From: Armatimonadota bacterium
GTDB taxonomy: Bacteria; Armatimonadota; Fimbriimonadia; Fimbriimonadales; ATM1
NCBI GenBank assembly: GCA_003577165.1
Contig: QEUM01000013.1
Coordinates: forward strand, 62,001-126,000
Length of the DNA stretch: 64,000 nucleotides
Direction of reading: 5' to 3'
Under the pieces are notes generated by a model, which saw nothing but the letters and a program-made list of their open reading frames with translations, did not search any database and had not been told where the DNA came from. Each line of letters opens with the position of its first letter. Positions within the stretch are counted from its first letter, which is position 1. This document shows positions 52,681 through 61,525 of this stretch, one piece after another. The position numbers were made by a program, and so were the translations under genes.

Positions 52681-54621
52681 TCAAACGCCGACGAACGACA
52701 GCACCAGCGATCCAGCCTCTCCAGGCGCACTCACCCATCCCGGCGGAACGAAAGTGGTCGTGTCGTCCTGAAGGATCACCGCGGGCCCGAGCACCGTTTC
52801 TCCGTCCGCCCGCAAACGGGGCAGGCAGGCCGCATCCAGGCCGACTCCCCCCCAGTGAATCCTGACTGTTGGCGAGGATGGCTCGTGAGAGGTCGGCGAC
52901 GGCGACGGAACTTCCGCGGCCGGCACTTCCGCGCGGGCGCGCAGCGTGACCCACTCGACCGGACGATCCGAGTGCTGAATCCCGAACCGCCGTTCGTGGG
53001 CGGCGTGAAACCCCGCCTCGATCTCCGCGATCGAGAGAGGCGCTTCCCCGAAGCCAGCAGAGACGGAGACCGTATGAGACTGACCCCTGTACCTCAGGTC
53101 GGCAGACAATGTGACGGCCGCGCTCTGCGAAGCAACCGCCTCCCGGCATCGGGCGGCGAGCCGCTGCCACAGCACAAACGGATCTTCGATTCCCCGTCCG
53201 AGAATCGTTGCGCTTCGCTCGGCGACCTCTGGAGCCAGAAGCAAACCGTAAGCGGAGAACACGCCGGGAACTGACGGCACGATGACCTCGCGAATCGAAA
53301 CCTCCTCGGCGACCAGACAGCCGACGAGCGGACCCGCTCCGCCGAAAGCAATGAGAGAAAAGGAAGCCGGATCGAATCCCTGTTCCGCCGACACACGGCG
53401 CACCGCCCCAGCCATCTGCGACACCGAGGCGCGAAGAATCGCCTCCGCCGCCGATTCGACCGAGAGTCCGAGCGCCGATGCAATCTGGCTGACGGAGCGA
53501 ACCGACTCTGCTCTGTTCCCCGACGGCCCGCGACCCCCGGCAAGGGGAACGTCCGGCAGAAGACCGAGCACGACGAAGGCGTCTGTGACTGTGACGGGGC
53601 CGCCCCTGCCGTAATAGGCTGGCCCGGGGTCCGCGCCGGCGCTCTTCGGTCCGACGCGAAGCGCTCCCGCGGCATCGAGGCTGGCAATGGACCCGCCGCC
53701 CGTTCCGATCGTGTGGACGTGGATGCGATGCTGCCGCAATTCCAACCCTCCGATCTCGGCGATGTCGGTGAAGGACGAGCGTCCGGCGATCAGCGAAACG
53801 TCCGTGGACGTCCCACCCATGTCGAATGAAATAGCATTCGGCCGCCCGCAGCGGGCCGCAAGCGCGGCGGCCGCCGTGACTCCGGCCGCGGGCCCCGAGG
53901 TCACAGTCGAGATCGGCACGGATAAACACTCCGCGAGCGGTGAGAGACCACCCGCGCTCGACATCACAAGGACCTCGCGGACGGCGGAAGCGGCTCCGAT
54001 CTCGCTGAGATAGGAGGCCATCTTGGGTCCTATGGCGGCGTTCAGGACGGTCGCGACCGCGCGCTCATACTCCCGAAACTCCGGCGACACGCTGTGGGAA
54101 AGCGAAAGATAAGGCCCATGAATGGCCTCCGCGAGAGCCAGCTCATGAGCAGGGTTCGCATAGGCGAACAAGAGGCATACGGCGACGGCGTCATAGCCCG
54201 AGACCTCGCTGGCGACCTTCTCGACTTCTTCTGGCGTCGGCGCGCGCATCGCGTCGCCGGTGTGCAGCATCCGCTCAGGCAAAGTGAAACAGTCCGCCTC
54301 GGAGAGTGGCGGCCTCGGCAATTCGGGTTCGAACTCGTACAGATGGGGCCTCGTCTGCCGCGCGAGAAACAGGATGTCCCGGAATCCCTCCGTCGTCACG
54401 AACGCCGTGCGTGCGACCTTGCCTTCGAGAATCGCGTTCGTGCCGACCGTGGTTCCGTGGAGGAGGCGGACCGACGACAGGGCGCGATCCGAGATGCCGG
54501 ACAGCAGGGCACCGGCCGGTTTCGTGGGGGTGCTGGGCAACTTAAACGATCGGAGACCCGATTCGTCGAGCACGAGGAAGTCGGTGAATGTGCCGCCTGT
54601 GTCCACTCCGACTCGCGTCAT
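52681..54621 (-). CDS. Hydantoinase/oxoprolinase A subunit family
   Basis: 646 residues from the ATG at 54621. TRVGVDTGGTFTDFLVLDE is the N-terminal Hydant_A_N signature and AISFDMGGTSTDVSLI the second ATP-binding lobe. LLHGTTVGTNAILEG and TVTSGPAAGVTAA are family blocks. Members are the ATP-using half of N-methylhydantoinase, 5-oxoprolinase or acetone carboxylase. The normally adjacent B subunit (HyuB) is absent, so the reaction is unclear. No ribosome site was seen. An upstream start at 54813 would overlap trpS. Divergent from trpS. Confidence 0.85.
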   Translation of the reverse strand: MTRVGVDTGGTFTDFLVLDESGLRSFKLPSTPTKPAGALLSGISDRALSSVRLLHGTTVGTNAILEGKVARTAFVTTEGFRDILFLARQTRPHLYEFEPELPRPPLSEADCFTLPERMLHTGDAMRAPTPEEVEKVASEVSGYDAVAVCLLFAYANPAHELALAEAIHGPYLSLSHSVSPEFREYERAVATVLNAAIGPKMASYLSEIGAASAVREVLVMSSAGGLSPLAECLSVPISTVTSGPAAGVTAAAALAARCGRPNAISFDMGGTSTDVSLIAGRSSFTDIAEIGGLELRQHRIHVHTIGTGGGSIASLDAAGALRVGPKSAGADPGPAYYGRGGPVTVTDAFVVLGLLPDVPLAGGRGPSGNRAESVRSVSQIASALGLSVESAAEAILRASVSQMAGAVRRVSAEQGFDPASFSLIAFGGAGPLVGCLVAEEVSIREVIVPSVPGVFSAYGLLLAPEVAERSATILGRGIEDPFVLWQRLAARCREAVASQSAAVTLSADLRYRGQSHTVSVSAGFGEAPLSIAEIEAGFHAAHERRFGIQHSDRPVEWVTLRARAEVPAAEVPSPSPTSHEPSSPTVRIHWGGVGLDAACLPRLRADGETVLGPAVILQDDTTTFVPPGWVSAPGEAGSLVLSFVGV

Positions 54622-54767
54622 CGGACCGCGAGTTTGGCCGCAACAGGCCCGCCGCCGCAGGCCGCACCGCGCTGAGCAGGAGAGAAGCCGGACCTCAGCC
54701 ACGGAGAGCGCACCCCGTCGAATGGCGAGTTCCGTGGAGACGGGCAGCGTGGGGCATAATCCCGCCC

Positions 54768-55754
54768 GTGTCACGGAAGAGACTGCTGAGCGGCATGCAG
54801 CCGACTCAGGCAAAGCTCCACTTAGGGAATTTGGAAGGAGCGCTCCGGAACTGGGTCCGTCTTCAACGAGACTACGAGATGTTCTGCTGCGTGGTGGATT
54901 GGCACGCCCTGACCACCATGGTCGAGAACACGCAGGAGATCTACGAGAACTCGATCGGAATCGCCACCGACTACTTGGCCGCAGGGATCGATCCGGAAAC
55001 CAGCGTCATCTTCCTCCAATCTCAGGTGAAGGAGCATGCCGAGCTGTATCTTCTGTTCAGCATGGTGACTCCATTGGGTTGGCTGGAACGAGTGCCGACG
55101 TACAAGGAGAAGCGGGACAGTTTGGAAGGCTCGGCCGAGGCGAGCCACGGCTTGCTCGGCTATCCGGTCCTCCAGGCTGCGGACATCCTGCTCTATAAGC
55201 CATACGGCGTGCCCGTCGGCAAGGACCAGGTACCTCACTTGGAACTCACAAGGGAGATCGCGCGTCGTTTTAACTACTTGTTTGGAGAAACCTTACCGAT
55301 CATCGAGAACGTGCTCAGCGAGATTCCCGTGATGATGGGAACCGACGGCCGCAAAATGAGCAAGAGTTACGACAACGCCATCTACATCGCGGACTCCGAG
55401 GACGAAACGGCGAAGAAGATTCAAACGGCCTACACCGACCCGCTGAAGATTCGCAAAGACGACCCGGGACATCCAGAGGGCTGCAGCGTGTTTAGCCTTC
55501 ATCGTGTGTACAACGCGCAGCATGCGGCAACGGTGGAAGAGGAATGTCGCGCGGGCGCGAGAGGCTGCGTGCAGTGCAAGAAGGAGTGCATCGAGGCCGT
55601 GAACGGTTCGCTGCGCGCCATGCGCGAACGTCGGGGCGAATTGGAGAGGGATCGAGGATTCGTCTTGAGGGTGCTGGATGAGGGCCGACAGAAGGCGCGC
55701 GCCGTCGCCGCGGAAACCATGAAGGACGTTCGCAGCGCCATGAGACTTCCATGA
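54768..55754 (+). CDS. trpS: Tryptophanyl-tRNA synthetase
   Basis: 328 residues from a GTG. SGMQPTQAKLHLGNLEGALR (9-28) is the HIGH region and GRKMSKSYDN the KMSKS loop. PVLQAADILLYKPYGVPVGKDQ binds the tryptophanyl group. CVQCKKECIEAVN at the C-terminal end is typical. No Shine-Dalgarno is seen. A CATAAT box ends 7 bases before the GTG, so the mRNA may be leaderless. ATGA coupling to the HAD gene. Confidence 0.95.
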   Translation: MSRKRLLSGMQPTQAKLHLGNLEGALRNWVRLQRDYEMFCCVVDWHALTTMVENTQEIYENSIGIATDYLAAGIDPETSVIFLQSQVKEHAELYLLFSMVTPLGWLERVPTYKEKRDSLEGSAEASHGLLGYPVLQAADILLYKPYGVPVGKDQVPHLELTREIARRFNYLFGETLPIIENVLSEIPVMMGTDGRKMSKSYDNAIYIADSEDETAKKIQTAYTDPLKIRKDDPGHPEGCSVFSLHRVYNAQHAATVEEECRAGARGCVQCKKECIEAVNGSLRAMRERRGELERDRGFVLRVLDEGRQKARAVAAETMKDVRSAMRLP

Positions 55755-56527
55755 ATGACATCCGAGCGGTCTATTTCGATCTCGACGATACGCTCTGCGC
55801 CTATTGGGCTGCGTCTCGCCGCGCGTTGAGGCAAGCGATTGAAGAAGCCGGATTGAAGACACCTACCGAAGAGGCGGTGCAAGCGTGGCGCGACGTGTTC
55901 CCCGCGTTCTCGAAGGAGATCAAGACGGACGCGTGGTATGCACACTACTTGGAGAGCGGCGAACCGACGCGCACCGAGCACATCCGACGAACGCTGAACT
56001 CCATCGGTGAATTCGACGAATCTCTCGCTGCGAACATCTCCGCTCGCTACGCGGAACTGCGCAACGAGTATCTGGAACTGTTCGCGGACGCGCTTCCACT
56101 GCTGAGGAAACTCCACGGCCGCTATCGGCTCGGGCTCATCACAAACGGCCCAGCGGACATTCAACGTCAAGAGATCGCGAGGTTGGGGATCGAGGAGTTC
56201 TTCGAGCACATCTTGATCGAAGGCGAGTTCAAGATCGGAAAGCCGAATCGCGCGATCTTTGAGGAAGCGGAAGCGGAGAACGGGCTGAAGCCGGAGCAGA
56301 TGCTGTTCGTCGGCAACGCTTACGAACATGACGTGCAAGGCGCGAAGAACGCGGGCTGGTGGGCACTCTGGCTCAATCGCGGAAACGAATCGCGGAACGA
56401 AGACCCCCCGTACCCGGATGCAGAGATAAAGCACCTCTACGAGGTGTGCGACTGGCTCGGCATCGAGCGCCCCGACGAGACCGCCCCCACCCCCGAGGCC
56501 GAGTTGGTCAAAAACTGGCGAGGCTGA
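55751..56527 (+). CDS. HAD-family hydrolase (subfamily IA)
   Basis: 258 residues. Motif I is YFDLDDTLCAYW (nucleophile D10 and D12), motif II LITNGPADIQRQE, motif III in EGEFKIGKPNRAIFEEA and motif IV near VGNAYEHDVQGAKNAGWW, where the usual aspartate pair is partly replaced (GNAYEHDV). It resembles YjjG-like nucleotidases or phosphatases. The substrate is unknown. Translationally coupled with trpS. Confidence 0.85.
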   Translation: MNDIRAVYFDLDDTLCAYWAASRRALRQAIEEAGLKTPTEEAVQAWRDVFPAFSKEIKTDAWYAHYLESGEPTRTEHIRRTLNSIGEFDESLAANISARYAELRNEYLELFADALPLLRKLHGRYRLGLITNGPADIQRQEIARLGIEEFFEHILIEGEFKIGKPNRAIFEEAEAENGLKPEQMLFVGNAYEHDVQGAKNAGWWALWLNRGNESRNEDPPYPDAEIKHLYEVCDWLGIERPDETAPTPEAELVKNWRG

Positions 56528-56623
56528 AGTGCGTCCTGATTCGAAGGCGACAGGCAACTGGGGCCCATTGAAATCTGGGGCGAGGCGATCTCGCTTCCAA
56601 ACAGCGGTTCGACCGTACTTACG

Positions 56624-56845
56624 GTGCGACTCCGTTTCCTCGTCGACTCCGATCACGCAACCTTCAAACTTCGCATGAGCGACGCTTCGCGCGACCCCAA
56701 ACTCAAAACTGGGAGACGTCCCAAACGGTGGAACTTCCTTCAGTCCGCCTTCGACCACTTCTTGGATGAGTTCGCGGGCCTGGTCGTTGTGGTTGTCGCA
56801 GTCTGTTTAGTCGCTACAATCGTCCTCGTCGCGAAGTGTGCGTAA
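56624..56845 (+). CDS. Possible small membrane protein
   Basis: Up to 73 residues from a GTG. A charged N-terminal half (LKTGRRPKRWNFLQSAFDHF) precedes one clear membrane helix (about 50-72, VVVVVAVCLVATIVLVAKCA). An in-frame open stretch continues upstream to about 56567 with no conventional start, so the real N-terminus is unclear. Not recognised. It begins a series of small membrane proteins on this strand. The whole gap 56528-57112 holds nothing else I can support. Confidence 0.4.
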   Translation: MRLRFLVDSDHATFKLRMSDASRDPKLKTGRRPKRWNFLQSAFDHFLDEFAGLVVVVVAVCLVATIVLVAKCA

Positions 56846-57112
56846 CGTGCCAGGTCAGGACGACGATGCTGCTGACTTCTGAGACCTTCCCTTTCTCTCC
56901 TCCGATCCTGTGCAGCCGGCATCCTCTGCCGCGCTCGGGCTCGGGTAACGGCCGGAGGCGGGTTCGTGTAGAGCTGCGAGGCCGAGCCCTCACCCGAATC
57001 GGGTATCTGTTCCTATCGTTCTTGGAGGACGCATGGGGTGAGCCGAGTCGCACTTTCGTCAGAACAGGCGTAGATCCCACGTTTCGCTTTTATTGGGGAC
57101 AACCGAGTTGCC

Positions 57113-57493
57113 ATGGACAAGTTCACAAGGTATTCCTGGTGGTTCATCCTAATCGGCGCGATACTCGCCATCATATGGGCGTTGGTTCGGCGAGAGATGG
57201 TGGAGGCTCGTGTGGCGTGCTCCCTCTTGTTTATCAATGTTTTTGCAGTCCCCACGACCTTTCACATTCCAGGCTGGCGACGCTTCGCACTCGAGGCGAT
57301 TGGACTGACCGGATTTCTCGTCTTGTTGGCTGGCGAAGTCTCGCACTTTACCGTTGGACTGCCTCTTGCCTTTCTGCTTGCGACCCACGTAGCGGCATTC
57401 GTGCTCGCGATAGCCGCCATGTTATCGGCAATCATCATTGGACTTGCGATAAACGTGGTACGAAGGCTATCGAGCCGCTGGAAGAACTCGTGA
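57113..57493 (+). CDS. Hypothetical membrane protein
   Basis: 126 residues with four hydrophobic segments (about 9-25, 34-50, 60-76 and 83-112) and few loops. It begins MDKFTRYSWWFILIGAILAI. Not recognised. There is no obvious ribosome site at the ATG. It ends 76 bases before the next gene, in the row of membrane proteins at 56.6-60.0 kb. Confidence 0.6.
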   Translation: MDKFTRYSWWFILIGAILAIIWALVRREMVEARVACSLLFINVFAVPTTFHIPGWRRFALEAIGLTGFLVLLAGEVSHFTVGLPLAFLLATHVAAFVLAIAAMLSAIIIGLAINVVRRLSSRWKNS

Positions 57494-57569
57494 GAACCTG
57501 GCCGCGGTCCAGCTGGTCACAATATGGGGTCAGCGGAGGTTATCGTCCTGTGAATGGAGTGAGAGCGAC

Positions 57570-58097
57570 GTGAGTGCGCCTCCCACCTTGACGTTTCTCA
57601 CTGAATCCGTCTTCTTCGTCGGCTGTTTGGCCTTGCTGATAGTTCTGGCAGCCATGAGGCTCCGGCAGCTAAAGGTGAAGAAGGTGACGCCGGCGACAGT
57701 GCGAGCCGCGCTCGCCCACGGACGTGCCCGATCCGCGTTCGCTGAGTTTGTCAGGCAGCTCTATCCGTGGCCGCCGCCCTCGACCCCACTCGCGGTCGAA
57801 GCCTCGTTGGAACGATGCCGGGAAAAGCTCGAGTGTCTTGCCCTCTTCGAGTCCGCGCTCGCAACCGACGAGCAAGCGGCAGCGCAAATCCGGATCCTCA
57901 AGCCAGCGCTTGCGTCACTTCTGACGATGATCGAACAGGACGGAACCGCCCTCGACAAAGCCTCTTGGAGGCGCGCGGAGTTCGACATTGCTGCGTGTCG
58001 GTTTCAGGCCGTGCGAGCAGGCGAGCATGACTGCGTCTCCGGCGATCAACCCGATGTGCGGGCGCCGTCCGACTCAGGCGGTCGGGGCGAGGTATGA
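57570..58097 (+). CDS. Hypothetical membrane-anchored protein
   Basis: 175 residues from a GTG. One membrane helix near the N-terminus (about 11-29, SVFFVGCLALLIVLAAM) is followed by a basic patch (RLRQLKVKKV) and a mostly helical Ala/Leu-rich cytoplasmic part to about 150. The last 25 residues look unstructured. Not recognised. It could act as a scaffold, but nothing shows this. Confidence 0.5.
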   Translation: MSAPPTLTFLTESVFFVGCLALLIVLAAMRLRQLKVKKVTPATVRAALAHGRARSAFAEFVRQLYPWPPPSTPLAVEASLERCREKLECLALFESALATDEQAAAQIRILKPALASLLTMIEQDGTALDKASWRRAEFDIAACRFQAVRAGEHDCVSGDQPDVRAPSDSGGRGEV

Positions 58098-58241
58098 ATG
58101 TCTTGCGGATGGCATGGCGGTGAATGTGTTCGCCGAAGCACCGCCGGTGCGACAGTCATCTAACAGAGAGTGCGGCCGCAGTTGCTTGCCGCTTCTGCAG
58201 TGCGATGTCACGAGTTCGGCGACTGGGACAGAGGACCACGT

Positions 58242-58703
58242 ATGCGCTTTGTAGGAAGTCGAAGGACTTACTGGGCCGCAATGAGCATGATCCTGCTGCT
58301 GACGTCTTTCGCGATCTATGCCGCGCCGACATCTTGGCCCAGACACGTCTACATTCCAATCGAGGTCCGCTACGCGGTCGCCAGCATCGAAATCTACTTC
58401 GTCGCCCGCGCACTGCTGGCATTCGCAAATTCGAGGGGCGCGACCTTTCAACTCGATGAAGCAGACGTGACGATTTCGACGCCCCTTTGGAAGCGAACCT
58501 ACGCGTACGCAGACCTCACAGGGCACCGAGGCAAGGACCCGGTATTCGGTCGGCCTGTTCATTCGCATGATCCGCGAATCATGTTCACCCTCAGGCTCAA
58601 AGACGCAGGGCTGCTCATGGTGAGGGAAAGACACCTGGAGTCCGGCGTGAGGCTGTCGAACGAATTGCAGGCCCGCGGAGTAGTATTCGATGGCGCGGCA
58701 TAA
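58242..58703 (+). CDS. Membrane protein with PH-like domain (putative)
   Basis: 153 residues from the ATG at 58242, preceded by GAGGACC. Two hydrophobic segments (about 10-27 and 40-62) lead into a beta-rich part (ATFQLDEADVTISTPLWKRT, then LTGHRGKDPVFG and LLMVRERHLESGVRLSNELQ) that resembles bacterial PH-like domains. The assignment is a pattern guess. Part of the small membrane-protein row. Confidence 0.55.
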   Translation: MRFVGSRRTYWAAMSMILLLTSFAIYAAPTSWPRHVYIPIEVRYAVASIEIYFVARALLAFANSRGATFQLDEADVTISTPLWKRTYAYADLTGHRGKDPVFGRPVHSHDPRIMFTLRLKDAGLLMVRERHLESGVRLSNELQARGVVFDGAA

Positions 58704-58907
58704 CGCAATGGGAATTGCAGAATGTAAAGACCATTCGGTTCGCGGCGGCATGCAGCCTCAAGTGCTGTCGATCGCTCTGCGCCTGGAGTTTTTGCTTGGA
58801 GATGCGACTTCAAAGCAGGGCCGAGTCAAACAGCGTTGGCTGAGCAAGTCGCAGGCGATTCGAGACTCGTGGGACGATGCGACTGACCGTCTGGCAGGTG
58901 AACTAAC

Positions 58908-59516
58908 ATGTTAGGGTGCTTCTTGCTCCCCGATGCCGTGCTGGTCGCAATCGTCCTCCTCGCTGACTTGCGTGCCGGACGGGGGAATCGCGTTCACTGG
59001 CTGGTCACGCTGTTCGGCGTCGCGATCTTCGTGGTGCCCGATTTGAGCGTACTGGTTTGGGACCTCGACATCTCCACTACGATGGGGATCGCCCTCGATC
59101 TCGCCCTCTTTCTTGCTCTGCTACTCATCAGCCTGGCGCTTTTGTACTTCGAGCCTAAACTCCCATGGCGGTTCGCCCGTCACCTTCACGGCCCGTGGAG
59201 GCTCGCCTTTGGCGGAGGCATCGTGCTGGGTGCGTTGTGGGTGGTACTCGGCACCTTCTTCTTCTTCTCAGTGGTCCCAAAGGATATTCAGGCGACGGTG
59301 CTCGCCCTGACTGCCCTCCACGCGGTCTCCATCTTCCTCGGGTGTCTCTACTTCTTCCGCGCTGCTGGCAGATGGAAGCCAGATCCGGGTGACCCTTCGC
59401 TCAATTCTGTCGCGGCTATCGGCTTACCGTGGCTGAGTGCTGCTCGGCGCCGCCAAAGGTCTCCGCAAAGTCCCACCCGCGGCAACCCTCCAGGAAGCTC
59501 TGGCGGCACCGTTTAG
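58908..59516 (+). CDS. Hypothetical membrane protein
   Basis: 202 residues with five or six hydrophobic segments (about 6-20, 30-50, 60-84, 100-125 and 130-150). The C-terminal 45 residues are basic and Pro/Ser-rich. It starts MLGCFLLPDAVLVAIVLLAD at an ATG. Not recognised. The 204-base gap before it has a weak overlapping ORF that I do not accept. Confidence 0.6.
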   Translation: MLGCFLLPDAVLVAIVLLADLRAGRGNRVHWLVTLFGVAIFVVPDLSVLVWDLDISTTMGIALDLALFLALLLISLALLYFEPKLPWRFARHLHGPWRLAFGGGIVLGALWVVLGTFFFFSVVPKDIQATVLALTALHAVSIFLGCLYFFRAAGRWKPDPGDPSLNSVAAIGLPWLSAARRRQRSPQSPTRGNPPGSSGGTV

Positions 59517-59627
59517 ACTCGATGACGAGAAAGGGATGCGCGCCGAAGGCTCTGCTCGATCGGGAGGTTGCGCAACGAACTCGCTCCTGTTACACTTTTA
59601 CAGAATGGGCGAGGGGGCGGACTGCAT

Positions 59628-59906
59628 ATGAAGGATAGTGGGAATCGTGAGTCACGGACAGTCGCACGGAATCGCGGTAACGAACGACCGGGCGCAAGGG
59701 ACGCGCTGGTCGCGTCTCTATCCGCTTTGATTTCTTGGTTTCTGTCGCTCTTTCTTGGCGCGAACTTGTGGGGTGACGGAGCTCTGCTCGCAGTCGGCGG
59801 ACTCGTCGCTTTGGCAGGCCTGGCGGCTCTGCCTGCAATGAGAACGGGCGCGAGACTCGTTCCCGTCCTGCCATTTGCGCTTGGAGTTTCGCTTTGGTTG
59901 GCCTAG
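59628..59906 (+). CDS. Small hypothetical membrane protein
   Basis: 92 residues from the ATG at 59628, with GAGGGGG upstream. About 28 charged residues precede two hydrophobic segments (about 30-48 and 52-90, ISWFLSLFLGANL, then LLAVGGLVALAGLAAL). A weak promoter (TTGCGC, 17 bases, TACACT) precedes it near 59569. Not recognised. Its stop is 18 bases from the next tiny gene. Confidence 0.5.
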   Translation: MKDSGNRESRTVARNRGNERPGARDALVASLSALISWFLSLFLGANLWGDGALLAVGGLVALAGLAALPAMRTGARLVPVLPFALGVSLWLA

Positions 59907-59924
59907 GAGAGTAAGAGGCCCGTC

Positions 59925-60044
59925 GTGAAGTCTGGGGGGCTTGAGGCCTACTTCGTCGTCGGCTCGTTTCTACTGCTCCTGACGTACTGCGTCGGCATCT
60001 ACATCTGTGCTCGTCACCGCGAAGCGAAGGGCGACGAAGAGTAG
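59925..60044 (+). CDS. Tiny single-span membrane protein
   Basis: 39 residues from a GTG 7 bases after AGAGG, ending in TAG at 60042-60044. Residues 9-29 form one helix (YFVVGSFLLLLTYCVGIYIC) with a charged C-tail (RHREAKGDEE) that would face the cytoplasm by the positive-inside rule. It follows the preceding membrane protein by 18 bases, suggesting co-transcription. This is a small-protein candidate; its reality rests on the ribosome site, hydrophobic pattern and spacing. Confidence 0.5.
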   Translation: MKSGGLEAYFVVGSFLLLLTYCVGIYICARHREAKGDEE

Positions 60045-60116
60045 CGCGATCAGCACCGTTCGTTACGACATGCCGCGGATTGGGGCCGCATGGACTAAGC
60101 GGATAAGTGGACGGCG

Positions 60117-60959
60117 CTACTGGGCAGGGGTGAGAGTGCGGGTGATGTCTTCGTAGAGTTCCGGCTGGCGTTCGCCGAAGGTGTCGAGTTCGTATTCATC
60201 CGGAACGATGACCACCCGCTTCTGCCGCGCGAGCGAGACGTCTACGTCGGCGATGATGACGGTCTCTTCCTGCGAATCCGCCGAAGCGAGCACGTCTCCG
60301 GTCGGAGCGACGACTCGGCTCATGCCGATGAACGAGAAGCCGTTCTCCTCCCCCACCCGGCTGGAGGCTGCGACATAGATACGGTTCTCCATCGCTCGCG
60401 TCGGGCAGACGATCTGTGGAGAGCGCTGCGCCTTGTCGGGCCAGTTCGTGGGAAGCGCGACGATGTCTGCTCCTTTCAGCGCGAGCACGCGCGCCGCTTC
60501 AGGAACGCGGATGTCGTAGCAAATCAGAACGCCGAGCTTGCAGAACGGAAGTTCGAAGACTTCGAGAGCGCTGCCGCGTTTCGCGTGCTTGTCGAAACCG
60601 AGATACGGAAGGTGCGTCTTGCGATACAGGCCGATGGGGCCATCGGGGCCGCAGACCAGAGCGGAGTTGAATAGTTCCGCTCCAGCACGCTCCGCAAAGC
60701 CGACGACCGCGTGCAATCCAGCAGCCCGAACGGCGTCTGCGAATCGCAACATCGGATCGGAATCGGATTCGACGGCGATGTCGCGCGCCTCTTCGTATGA
60801 CCGAGCGCAGTAGCCGGTGATCGCGGCTTCGGGAAAAACGACGAGCGATGCGTCGGCATCTGCTGCGTCCTGGAGCCATTCGGCGCATCGCGCGGAATTC
60901 GCATGCGGTTCGGCGAACGCCGGCGCGAATTGGACACACGCAACGCGAAACGGCGTCAT
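60117..60959 (-). CDS. Carbon-nitrogen hydrolase (nitrilase superfamily)
   Basis: 280 residues. The Glu-Lys-Cys triad is E44 (FPEAAITGY), K114 (YRKTHLPY) and C147 (VLICYDIRVPE). Members hydrolyse amides or carbamoyl groups. The type is undefined here (omega-amidase or N-carbamoylputrescine-like by size). Its ATG overlaps the accB stop by 4 bases, so the two are one operon. Confidence 0.9.
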   Translation of the reverse strand: MTPFRVACVQFAPAFAEPHANSARCAEWLQDAADADASLVVFPEAAITGYCARSYEEARDIAVESDSDPMLRFADAVRAAGLHAVVGFAERAGAELFNSALVCGPDGPIGLYRKTHLPYLGFDKHAKRGSALEVFELPFCKLGVLICYDIRVPEAARVLALKGADIVALPTNWPDKAQRSPQIVCPTRAMENRIYVAASSRVGEENGFSFIGMSRVVAPTGDVLASADSQEETVIIADVDVSLARQKRVVIVPDEYELDTFGERQPELYEDITRTLTPAQ

Positions 60960-61354
60960 GCGAAGTAGAGAATCGGATCGCCTTCGGCGACGAGTTGGCC
61001 GTCGTCGACTGCGAAGCGAGAGACGACGCCGGATTGGGTCGCTTCGATTTCGCTGAAGACTTTCATCGCTTCGATTAGGCCGATGACCTGTCCGATTGCG
61101 ACATGGTCACCCTCGTTGACGAGCGCCGGGTCGCTCGGCGAGCGCCGCCGGTAGAAGGTGCCGGTCATGGGGCTCGGCATGGAGCGCTCTTCGGTGTGGG
61201 CCGCGATTTGGGCTGTGGGCTTGGCGGCTGCTGGCGCGTGCTGTTCGCGCCTCACCTCGACGATCTGCCCGTTTTCCTCGACCCGGATTGCCGTAAGGCC
61301 GTGTTTATCGAGGAGTTCGCCAAGTTCGTTAACTTTTGACACCCAGTCGGCCAC
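60956..61354 (-). CDS. accB: Biotin carboxyl carrier protein
   Basis: 132 residues. The biotinylated lysine is K98 in EAMKVFSEIEA, within the lipoyl-like domain (SPMTGTFYRRRSPSDPALVN to DPILYFA). The N-terminal 55 residues are a helix and Ala/Pro linker as in AccB of acetyl-CoA carboxylase. The usual partner accC is not adjacent, and a nitrilase-like gene follows instead. A tRNA-Arg gene starts 30 bases upstream on the same strand. Confidence 0.92.
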   Translation of the reverse strand: MADWVSKVNELGELLDKHGLTAIRVEENGQIVEVRREQHAPAAAKPTAQIAAHTEERSMPSPMTGTFYRRRSPSDPALVNEGDHVAIGQVIGLIEAMKVFSEIEATQSGVVSRFAVDDGQLVAEGDPILYFA

Positions 61355-61384
61355 GGCGCGATTATGCCCCGGGGTTGGTGGAAA

Positions 61385-61460
61385 TGGCGCGGACGGAGGG
61401 ATTCGAACCCCCGGCCCTCAGTTCCGAAGACTGATGCTCTATCCGCTGAGCTACGTCCGC
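61385..61460 (-). tRNA. tRNA-Arg (anticodon UCG)
   Basis: 76 bases with an encoded CCA end. Acceptor GCGGACG pairs with CGTCCGC. The anticodon loop CTTCGGA gives anticodon TCG, reading CGA. T-loop TTCGAAT is intact. A TACAAT -10 box on the minus strand at 61477-61472 precedes it by about 12 bases. Confidence 0.95.
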
Positions 61461-61525
61461 GCGGGGCCCAGGATTGTACCGCGGGAGGTGGGTCGGGAGG
61501 GGCAAAGGTATACTGCCCGGCGCGT

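Noticed and set aside
52661-53929. A 422-residue open frame on the minus strand in another frame of the hydantoinase gene
   Set aside because: It is Arg/Gly/Ser-rich with no domain, while the other frame carries clear ATPase motifs.
55499-56758. A 419-residue open frame on the minus strand
   Set aside because: Overlaps the HAD gene and the end of trpS on the other strand, both well supported. No domain is visible in it.
58690-58914. A 74-residue open frame on the plus strand
   Set aside because: Overlaps the end of the preceding gene, has no ribosome site and no pattern of a folded or membrane protein.
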